From an uncultured Clostridia bacterium (GTDB lineage: Bacteria; Bacillota; Clostridia; Oscillospirales; Oscillospiraceae): a stretch of DNA of 10,175 nt. The position numbers and the translations under genes were made by a program. The first letter of the stretch is position 1, and every line of letters begins with the position of its first letter. The stretch spans positions 1-10,175 of the forward strand of contig CALBJG010000090.1 of assembly GCA_937892865.1 (NCBI GenBank), given 5' to 3'. The notes under the pieces were generated by a model. It saw only the letters and a program-made list of their open reading frames with translations, had not been told where the DNA came from and ran no database searches. This document shows, in pieces, positions 1-4,904 of the stretch.

Positions 1-28
1 CAGACACCTTCTCCTTGAGGAGAAGGCT
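1..28. repeat. Truncated copy of hairpin repeat (window edge)
   Basis: The window opens inside a repeat. Bases 1-15 and 18-27 match 3174-3188 and 3191-3200, with only the two central bases differing (TG here, CA there). Positions 7-15 and 18-26 form a perfect 9-bp inverted repeat around that centre. The left part of the element lies outside the window. There is no T-run, so this is a dispersed intergenic hairpin rather than an obvious terminator. Confidence 0.8.
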
Positions 29-35
29 TATTATA

Positions 36-56
36 ATTGTCAATTGTCCATTGTCA
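36..56. repeat. Heptamer array, three ATTGTCA-type units
   Basis: Three consecutive 7-bp units (ATTGTCA, ATTGTCC, ATTGTCA) lie between the hairpin repeat and the next stem-loop. The units fit the same degenerate heptamer seen in the other arrays of this window (at 1363, 1448, 3084, 3344 and 10115). Confidence 0.7.
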
Positions 57-59
57 ATT

Positions 60-95
60 TTTATCGCGCATTGCAGCGATAAATTAGAATTTGAA
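60..95. repeat. Stem-loop plus conserved tail, left of the terminase
   Basis: Positions 60-67 pair with 76-83 (8 bp, TTTATCGC with GCGATAAA) around an 8-base loop. The 20 bases from 76 to 95 match 1497-1516 on the other side of the terminase gene at 18 of 20 positions, in the same orientation. In both copies the stem-loop follows a heptamer array, so this is one modular intergenic element present twice. Confidence 0.65.
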
Positions 96-110
96 GAAAG
101 GGGGGATAGG

Positions 111-1313
111 GTGAAATACAAAAGTTTCAGTCCGAAGCAGGCGCTGGCTTTGGGCTGGTGGAACAAAGAAAATTATATGCATTTTGATGCCATCGTGTGT
201 GATGGGTCTGTCCGTTCCGGAAAGACGCTATCTATGACCGATGGCTTTTTTCTTTGGTCAATGGCCCATTTTGAAAACCAGGTGTTCGCCCTCTGCGGTA
301 AGACCGTTGGGGCGCTGCGGCGTAACATTACCACCCATTTATATGCCTGGCTGGGGGATGTGTTTACTTTCCGGGAGAGCCGGTCGGAGAACAAAATCAC
401 GGTCTTCGACCCCCGGGGCAGGAAGAATACATACTACCTTTTCGGCGGCCAGGATGAATCCTCCGCCCACTTGATCCAGGGCATCACTTTGGCAGGTGTG
501 CTTTTGGACGAGGTGGCGCTGATGCCCCGGTCGTTCGTGGAGCAGGCGGTGGCAAGATGCTCGGTAAAGGGTTCAAAAATGTGGTTTAACTGCAACCCCG
601 GCTCCCCCCAACACTGGTTTTACAAAGAGTGGATCCAAAAAGCGGAAGAAAAGAATGTCCTCCACCTGCACTTTACCATGGCGGACAACCCCGCCCTGGA
701 CAGCAGGGTGCGGCAACGGTATGAAGCCCTTTATACGGGGCTTTTCTATCGCAGATTCGTGCTGGGGCAGTGGTGCGCCGCGGAGGGGCTTGTGTATGAA
801 TTTGACGAAGAAAAGCACATCGTTTCTCCGCCGGAAAAACCGGGGCGGTACTACATATCTGTTGACTACGGCACACGCAATCCCTTTTCCGCAGGGCTTT
901 GGTGGGTCGGCGGCGGCAGGGCGGTGCGTATCCGGGAATACTACCACGACGGCAGGGAAAAGGGCATCCGCACCGATGAGGAGCATTATGAATCCCTGGA
1001 AGACCTGGCTGGCGATCTGCCGGTGGAACGGGTCATCATCGACCCCTCGGCAGCATCCTTTATCGCAACGGTGCGGCGGCACGGGCGGTTTTCGGTGCGA
1101 AAAGCCAGAAACGATGTACTGCCGGGCATCCGGCTGGTAAGCGGCCTTCTAAAGCAGGGGAAAATTGCCGTGACCGGAGATTGCGGCGATTGCATACGGG
1201 AGTTCGGTCTTTACCGCTGGGAAGAGGACGATGCCCGGGACGCTCCGGTGAAAGAGAACGACCACGCAATGGACGATGTGAGATACTTTTGTATGTCAGT
1301 AATGCGGAACTGA
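111..1313 (+). CDS. Phage terminase large subunit, PBSX/XtmB-like
   Basis: This is a 400-residue DNA-packaging motor protein: an N-terminal ATPase drives DNA into phage proheads and a C-terminal RNase H-like nuclease cuts the concatemer. Visible motifs are a Walker A-type GSVRSGKT at residues 32-39, Walker B LLDE at 131-134, and an FNCNP coupling-type motif at 159-163. Nuclease acidic residues are D252 (SVDYG), D311 (IIDPS) and D384/D388/D389 near the C-terminus. The GTG at 111 is chosen because a purine-rich AAAGGGGGG site lies just upstream; a longer frame reaches a TTG at 15 but would translate through a hairpin repeat. All key residues are present and the length suits the family, so it looks intact. 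No small terminase, portal or capsid gene follows, and no small terminase fits in the 110 bases upstream. It may be the edge of a prophage to the left or a stranded remnant. Confidence 0.9.
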   Translation: MKYKSFSPKQALALGWWNKENYMHFDAIVCDGSVRSGKTLSMTDGFFLWSMAHFENQVFALCGKTVGALRRNITTHLYAWLGDVFTFRESRSENKITVFDPRGRKNTYYLFGGQDESSAHLIQGITLAGVLLDEVALMPRSFVEQAVARCSVKGSKMWFNCNPGSPQHWFYKEWIQKAEEKNVLHLHFTMADNPALDSRVRQRYEALYTGLFYRRFVLGQWCAAEGLVYEFDEEKHIVSPPEKPGRYYISVDYGTRNPFSAGLWWVGGGRAVRIREYYHDGREKGIRTDEEHYESLEDLAGDLPVERVIIDPSAASFIATVRRHGRFSVRKARNDVLPGIRLVSGLLKQGKIAVTGDCGDCIREFGLYRWEEDDARDAPVKENDHAMDDVRYFCMSVMRN

Positions 1314-1346
1314 ATATTGGATAATGGGTAAATAAATTCCGGTTTG

Positions 1347-1390
1347 TCGAGCAGTTGCTCGAAATGCACAATGCATAATGCACAATGCAC
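1347..1390. repeat. Palindrome followed by AATGCAC heptamer array
   Basis: Positions 1347-1353 and 1356-1362 form a 7-bp inverted repeat (TCGAGCA/TGCTCGA). It is followed directly by four 7-bp units at 1363-1390 (AATGCAC, AATGCAT, AATGCAC, AATGCAC). This is part of the repeat island filling the space between the terminase and trkH-like genes. Confidence 0.7.
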
Positions 1391-1396
1391 AATTAA

Positions 1397-1447
1397 GGTA
1401 TTTTGCTTCGCAAAATGATTTAAATAGTGGCTGCAGGCCACACATTT
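1397..1447. repeat. Two-hairpin module, copy 1
   Basis: This copy is homologous to 3363-3414. The order is GGTATTTTGC, a 3-base loop, GCAAAATG, then GATTTAAAT, a second hairpin, and ACATT. The first stem is identical in both copies with a different loop (TTC here, CAT there). The second stem differs in sequence (GTGGC/GCCAC here, GTCCGC/GCGGAC there) but stays complementary in each. Confidence 0.7.
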
Positions 1448-1482
1448 ACTATGCACTATGCACTGTGAACTGTGCACTATTC
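1448..1482. repeat. Heptamer array, five ACTATGC/ACTGTGC units
   Basis: Five consecutive 7-bp units are present: ACTATGC, ACTATGC, ACTGTGA, ACTGTGC and ACTATTC. The period is exactly seven, while the word drifts from unit to unit. Confidence 0.75.
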
Positions 1483-1516
1483 TTGTTTTCGCCTGAGCGA
1501 TAAACAAGAATTTGAA
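1479..1516. repeat. Stem-loop plus conserved tail, right of the terminase
   Basis: Positions 1479-1488 (ATTCTTGTTT) pair with 1502-1511 (AAACAAGAAT). Inside them 1489-1492 pairs with 1497-1500, leaving a CTGA loop and one bulged T. The tail at 1497-1516 matches 76-95 at 18 of 20 bases. This copy and the left copy bracket the terminase gene in the same orientation. Confidence 0.65.
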
Positions 1517-1540
1517 AAGCAATTTTACATTGCGCATTCA

Positions 1541-1568
1541 AAAAAAGACGCCCGGAGGCGTCTTTTTT
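1541..1568. terminator. Bidirectional rho-independent terminator
   Basis: A perfect 12-bp stem (1541-1552 with 1557-1568) has a CGGA loop, a T-run on the plus strand and an A-run that becomes a T-run on the minus strand. It lies 43 bases beyond the stop codon of the minus-strand trkH-like gene and is probably its main terminator. It can also stop transcripts coming from the terminase side. Confidence 0.9.
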
Positions 1569-1611
1569 GAAGGTTTATTTCTACAAAACGGAAACCGGGC
1601 GGGTTGTGGCA

Positions 1612-3060
1612 TCACGCTTTCCAGGTGGAGCGGCTGAAGAGGATCAGAATGGGGAAAATCTCCAATCTGCCTGCCAGCATCAAAAGGCACAGAACCGACT
1701 TGGACAAGGGGCTGAGCCAGCCGTAATTGCACATAGGGCCAACGGCGGCAAGGCCGGGGCCGATGTTATTAAAGCAGGCAAGCACTGCCGACAGAGAAGT
1801 CTCCACACTGCCGGTATCCAAACTGATCAGCAGGTAGCCCGCCACGATGATGATCACATAGGCGGCGAGGTAGGAACTGGTGTTCGTCAAGGTCTTTTCG
1901 TCCACGATCCGGTCACCGGAGCGGACCACCATCACTTTCCGGGGGTTTAAGGTCTGGCGGACATTCCGCCGCAGGCTCTTCCAAAGAAGCAGCAACCGGG
2001 CCACTTTCAGACCGCCGCCGGTGGAGCCGGCGCAGGCGCCGATGACCATCAGCATCATCAAAAGCCCTTTGGAAAGGCCCGGCCACATACCAAAGTCCGT
2101 GGTGGAAAAACCGGTGGTGGTCATCACAGAACTGACCTGGAACGCCGCGTGGCGCACCGATTCACTGAAATGCTCGTAAAGGGGCAGGATATTTACGGTG
2201 ATCAGTATCATTACGAGTACGGCGATGCCGATGTAAAGCCGCAGTTCTTCGTCCTTAAAAACGCCCTTGATCTGCCGCAGGAGCAGCAGGTAATAGCAGG
2301 AGAAGTTCGCGCCGAAAAGGAACATAAACACCGCTGTGACCCACTGGATATAGGCGCTGTAGGACGCCATAGAGTCATTTTTAATGCCGAATCCGCCGGT
2401 GCCGGCTGTGCCGAAAGCGGTGCAGAGGGCATCGAAAAGGGGCATACCGCCAAAGAGCAAAAAGGCGATGTTCAGCAGGGTCATCGCGATGTATATAAGG
2501 TACAGGATCGTGGCGGTGTGGCGCATCTTGGGCACCAGTTTGCCCACCTCCGGGCCGGGGCTTTCCGCCCGCAGAAGGTGCATGGTAAAGCCCTTTTCAC
2601 CGCCTACCGGGGTCACAGCCAGCAAAAATACCAGAACGCCCATACCGCCGATCCAGTGACTGAAACTCCGCCAGTACAAAAGACTTTTCGGCATGGATTC
2701 CACATCGGTAAGCACCGATGCGCCGGTGGTGGTGAAGCCGGAGACGATCTCAAAAAAAGCGTCGATAAATTTGGGGATCGCCCCGGAGATGAGAAAGGGC
2801 AGACAGCCCAGCAAACTCATAACCACCCAGGATGCCGCCACGCACACAAGACCCTCCCGGGGTCCGAATTGGCCTTGTTCCCGGCGGCACAGAAGCCATA
2901 AAAGTCCGGAAAGGCAGGCGATGATGCCAACGGTGATGAGCAAACTCTTTGCCGCGGCGGTTTCACCGCCGAACAGGGCGATGCCCAGCGCCGGAAGCAT
3001 AAACACCCCTTCGATGAGGATGATCCGGGCGATCAGTTTGCCGATTTGTTTGTAGTTCAT
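1612..3060 (-). CDS. TrkH/KtrB-family potassium uptake channel subunit
   Basis: A 482-residue integral membrane protein that forms the K+-translocating pore of Trk/Ktr uptake systems. The four repeated membrane-pore-membrane units are recognisable from their filter loops: SGFTTTGAS (107-115), GTAGTGGFG (217-225), SSVMTTTGFS (310-319) and CFNNIGPG (429-436). Family landmarks FSHWIGGMGVLV (133-144), STGGGLKVAR (346-355) and the C-terminal LAGRLEIFPILILF stretch are intact. Length is normal for the family. The ATG has a GGAG site about eight bases upstream on the minus strand (plus positions about 3069-3072). The usual regulatory partner (TrkA/KtrA) is not adjacent in the window. The divergently transcribed operon does encode a membrane protein with TrkA-N-like Rossmann regions (4905-6710), so a functional link is possible but unproven. 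It could be named trkH or ktrB; the sequence alone does not decide. Confidence 0.93.
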   Translation of the reverse strand: MNYKQIGKLIARIILIEGVFMLPALGIALFGGETAAAKSLLITVGIIACLSGLLWLLCRREQGQFGPREGLVCVAASWVVMSLLGCLPFLISGAIPKFIDAFFEIVSGFTTTGASVLTDVESMPKSLLYWRSFSHWIGGMGVLVFLLAVTPVGGEKGFTMHLLRAESPGPEVGKLVPKMRHTATILYLIYIAMTLLNIAFLLFGGMPLFDALCTAFGTAGTGGFGIKNDSMASYSAYIQWVTAVFMFLFGANFSCYYLLLLRQIKGVFKDEELRLYIGIAVLVMILITVNILPLYEHFSESVRHAAFQVSSVMTTTGFSTTDFGMWPGLSKGLLMMLMVIGACAGSTGGGLKVARLLLLWKSLRRNVRQTLNPRKVMVVRSGDRIVDEKTLTNTSSYLAAYVIIIVAGYLLISLDTGSVETSLSAVLACFNNIGPGLAAVGPMCNYGWLSPLSKSVLCLLMLAGRLEIFPILILFSRSTWKA

Positions 3061-3083
3061 AGAATAACTCCATAGAATGTACA

Positions 3084-3118
3084 GTTGATAGTTGACAGTT
3101 GACAGTTGACAGTTGTGG
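3084..3118. repeat. GTTGACA heptamer array just upstream of trkH-like start
   Basis: The units are GTTGATA followed by three exact GTTGACA copies, then a degenerate GTTGTGG. The junction GTTGTGGTATCC (3112-3123) matches 10164-10175 except for one base, so this array and the one at the right end of the window belong to the same composite repeat with different unit counts (four versus seven). Confidence 0.8.
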
Positions 3119-3200
3119 TATCCGCGGAGCGGATGGATTGAAATAAAGACACCTCATCCGTCTGCCCCTTGGGCAGACACCTTCTCCTCAAGGAGAAGGC
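3119..3200. repeat. Triple-hairpin intergenic repeat
   Basis: Three consecutive inverted repeats are visible. The first is ATCCGC/GCGGAT (3120-3125 with 3129-3134). The second is GTCTGCCC/GGGCAGAC (3160-3167 with 3171-3178). The third is CCTTCTCCT/AGGAGAAGG (3180-3188 with 3191-3199). The last one is the element truncated at the left edge of the window. No ORF or protein signal was seen. I take it as a dispersed non-autonomous repeat, possibly MITE-like. Confidence 0.7.
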
Positions 3201-3211
3201 TTTGGTGCGAT

Positions 3212-3250
3212 GAGATTGCCACGGCTTGCAAAGCAAGCCTCGCAATGACA
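3212..3250. repeat. GAGATTGCCAC..TCGCAATGACA hairpin module, copy 1
   Basis: The flanks GAGATTGCCAC and TCGCAATGACA enclose a hairpin GGCTTGC-AAA-GCAAGCC (3223-3239). The same flanks recur at 3426-3465 around an unrelated but still self-complementary stem. ATTGC and GCAAT in the flanks can also pair, extending the hairpin. Confidence 0.75.
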
Positions 3251-3323
3251 CGATTTTTACATTGTTCGTTACCGAGCATTATAGCGGAAGTAAAACATTG
3301 ATTCGCGTTAATAACGAATTGCT

Positions 3324-3357
3324 TGCCGGGGCGTCCCGGCACAGTTGATAGTTGATA
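3324..3357. repeat. Hairpin followed by two GTTGATA heptamers
   Basis: GCCGGG and CCCGGC (about 3325-3330 with 3335-3340) form a 6-bp stem around GCGT. It is followed by two GTTGATA units (3344-3357). This is another heptamer array attached to a hairpin, in the island between the trkH-like gene and the operon. Confidence 0.6.
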
Positions 3358-3362
3358 GTTTC

Positions 3363-3414
3363 GGTATTTTGCCATGCAAAATGGATTTAAATCCGTCCGC
3401 TTTGCGGACACATT
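3363..3414. repeat. Two-hairpin module, copy 2
   Basis: This copy is homologous to 1397-1447: GGTATTTTGC-CAT-GCAAAATG, then GGATTTAAATCC, then the hairpin GTCCGC-TTT-GCGGAC and ACATT. The second stem has a different sequence from copy 1 but is still fully complementary. Confidence 0.7.
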
Positions 3415-3425
3415 CATTGTGCGCC

Positions 3426-3465
3426 GAGATTGCCACACCAGCCTGCGGGCTGGTTCGCAATGACA
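3426..3465. repeat. GAGATTGCCAC..TCGCAATGACA hairpin module, copy 2
   Basis: It has the same flanks as 3212-3250. The central hairpin here is ACCAGCC-TGCG-GGCTGGT (3437-3454), different in sequence from copy 1 but again fully paired. From 3466 to 3593 I see only AT-rich sequence before the operon promoter. Confidence 0.75.
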
Positions 3466-3593
3466 ATGAAGATTGTGCATTACCGGGGGGTGGGATAATT
3501 TTCAAAACAGAACGAGGAAATGGTATCATATAAAGTTGAAAATGTCAAACAAAAAGTTGAAAAAGATAAAAAACGACAAAATTTCACAAGTCG

Positions 3594-3622
3594 TTGCCAA
3601 GCGCAAGGGTTTGTGATACAAT
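3594..3622 (+). promoter_or_regulatory. Sigma-A promoter of the three-gene operon (extended -10)
   Basis: The -35 box TTGCCA (3594-3599) and -10 box TACAAT (3617-3622) are separated by exactly 17 bases, and a TG lies one base upstream of the -10, giving an extended -10. Transcription would start near 3629, about 20 bases before the first ATG, so there is little room for a leader regulator. It is the only promoter-like sequence I found for the operon. Confidence 0.75.
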
Positions 3623-3649
3623 AGAGAAAATGGGAAAAAGGGGCGAAAA

Positions 3650-4891
3650 ATGATGACTTATGTGGAATTTTTCGATGTGGCATCGGTGCGAAATGTTCTC
3701 ACTGCGCTGATGGACCCGCCGGAGCGGGTGGTACTCATCGGCAACAGCACGAAACATATGCACACCTTTATCAACCGCTACAACCGGCTCTTTGCCGATC
3801 GGCGGATCCCGGTGGAGTTTATTCCCCGGTCTGTCAGCCGGAGCAATCTGGATAACGCCGTGGAGCAGATCGAGAAAATCATTGATGAATACGGCCCCTG
3901 CATTTTCGACATCACCGGCGGCGATGAGATATTGAATATGGCTCTGGGCGTGGTATACACCAAACGACCCCAGGATGTGAGATTCCACCGGATCACTTTG
4001 GAGAAAAACACCGTTCACGATTGCGACAAGGACGGCGTGACCATTCAGACAACGCCTCCGGATCTGACGGTGGAGGAAAATGTGAATATCTACGGCGGCG
4101 ATGTGGTCGTAGGCGATGTGGAAAGCGATGACACCTGGTATTACGATTTAAACGAGGATTTCCTGGAGTCAGCCCGGCTGATGTGGGAAGTGTGCGTGGA
4201 TGAGGGTCTGAAGAAGTGGAGCCGGCAGGTGAACGCCTTTGAGGCGGTGATCAAAACCGGCGTTGCCTCCCCGGACGGAACGACCGTCACCGCTCTCCGG
4301 TCCGATGTGGACAAGTACTTATTGGAGACCAACCGGGTCTACCGCAAAGAACAGGAGATCATCGACGGCCTTTTGGATTGCGGCTGTCTGATGGATTTTG
4401 ACGACACCCACCCGGGGAGGATCACCGTATCTTTCCGGGATCTGCAGGTGCGCCGGGTACTGTCCCGGGCAGGCACGGTGCTGGAGATGAAAGTGTATCT
4501 GACCATTTTGGAGCCGGATATGGGCTACACCGACTGTCTCACCGGCGTCAAGATCGACTGGGACGGTAAGCGGGAGGATGACCCGGAAATTATCGAAACG
4601 GACAACGAGGTGGATGTGCTGGCGATGCACGGGGCAGTGCCCATCTTCATTTCCTGCAAAAACGGTTATATGGAAGCGGACGAACTGTACAAACTGGAGA
4701 CCGTTGCCCGGCGGTTTGGCGGCCCTTACGCCAAGACGGTGCTGGTTGCCAACGCCATCCCCGACAACAAGTACGGCAACGCCATCCGGGATCGGGCAAA
4801 GGCGATGAAGATCCATCTGGTGGAGCGTATTCATTTGATGACCGAGGAAGAACTGAAAGAAAAACTGGATCACCTGTGGGAGATCCCCTAA
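3650..4891 (+). CDS. Card1/Can2-like (DUF1887) CARF-nuclease
   Basis: A 413-residue soluble protein with the layout of the DUF1887 family, whose members Card1 and Can2 are nucleases activated by cyclic tetra-adenylate in type III CRISPR immunity. Residues about 1-135 form a CARF/Rossmann-like sensor with loops IGNSTKHMH (30-38) and FDITGGDEILNMALG (86-100). A linker or winged-helix-like region spans about 165-275. The PD-(D/E)XK nuclease follows: GTVLEM with E279, NEVDV with E320 and D322, ISCK with S335 and K337, then a helix ELYKLETVARRFGG (345-358). Two deviations are seen: TGGDE where relatives typically have TGGTK, and serine where many relatives have the acidic residue of (D/E)xK. The start has an AAAGGGGCG site upstream; a second ATG follows at once. 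It is the first gene of the operon, 13 bases before the next. No CRISPR or Cas10 gene is in the window, so its activator is unknown. Family call is confident; ligand and substrate are not. Confidence 0.82.
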   Translation: MMTYVEFFDVASVRNVLTALMDPPERVVLIGNSTKHMHTFINRYNRLFADRRIPVEFIPRSVSRSNLDNAVEQIEKIIDEYGPCIFDITGGDEILNMALGVVYTKRPQDVRFHRITLEKNTVHDCDKDGVTIQTTPPDLTVEENVNIYGGDVVVGDVESDDTWYYDLNEDFLESARLMWEVCVDEGLKKWSRQVNAFEAVIKTGVASPDGTTVTALRSDVDKYLLETNRVYRKEQEIIDGLLDCGCLMDFDDTHPGRITVSFRDLQVRRVLSRAGTVLEMKVYLTILEPDMGYTDCLTGVKIDWDGKREDDPEIIETDNEVDVLAMHGAVPIFISCKNGYMEADELYKLETVARRFGGPYAKTVLVANAIPDNKYGNAIRDRAKAMKIHLVERIHLMTEEELKEKLDHLWEIP

Positions 4892-4904
4892 AGGAGAGAG
4901 GAAA

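Noticed and set aside
15..110. N-terminal extension of the terminase from a TTG at 15
   Set aside because: The frame is open, but it would translate a hairpin repeat and a heptamer array, while GTG at 111 has a strong purine-rich ribosome binding site and gives a normal family start.
1314..1611. tRNA or small RNA gene in the intergenic islands
   Set aside because: No cloverleaf, CCA end or other recognisable RNA family was visible; the hairpins are better explained as repeat modules.
2149..2901. Plus-strand open frame opposite the TrkH-like gene
   Set aside because: The minus-strand frame carries all four potassium-filter loops; the plus-strand product is a low-complexity shadow.
3091..3134. 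Promoters at the TTGACA hexamers inside the GTTGACA arrays
   Set aside because: No -10-like hexamer lies 16-18 bases downstream of the 3084 array on the plus strand, and no plus-strand gene follows. The 10115 array runs off the window and cannot be judged.
3278..3283. TATAAT on the minus strand as the trkH-like gene's -10 box
   Set aside because: There is no convincing -35 at the right distance, and the leader would run about 200 bases through repeats. Kept only as a weak possibility.
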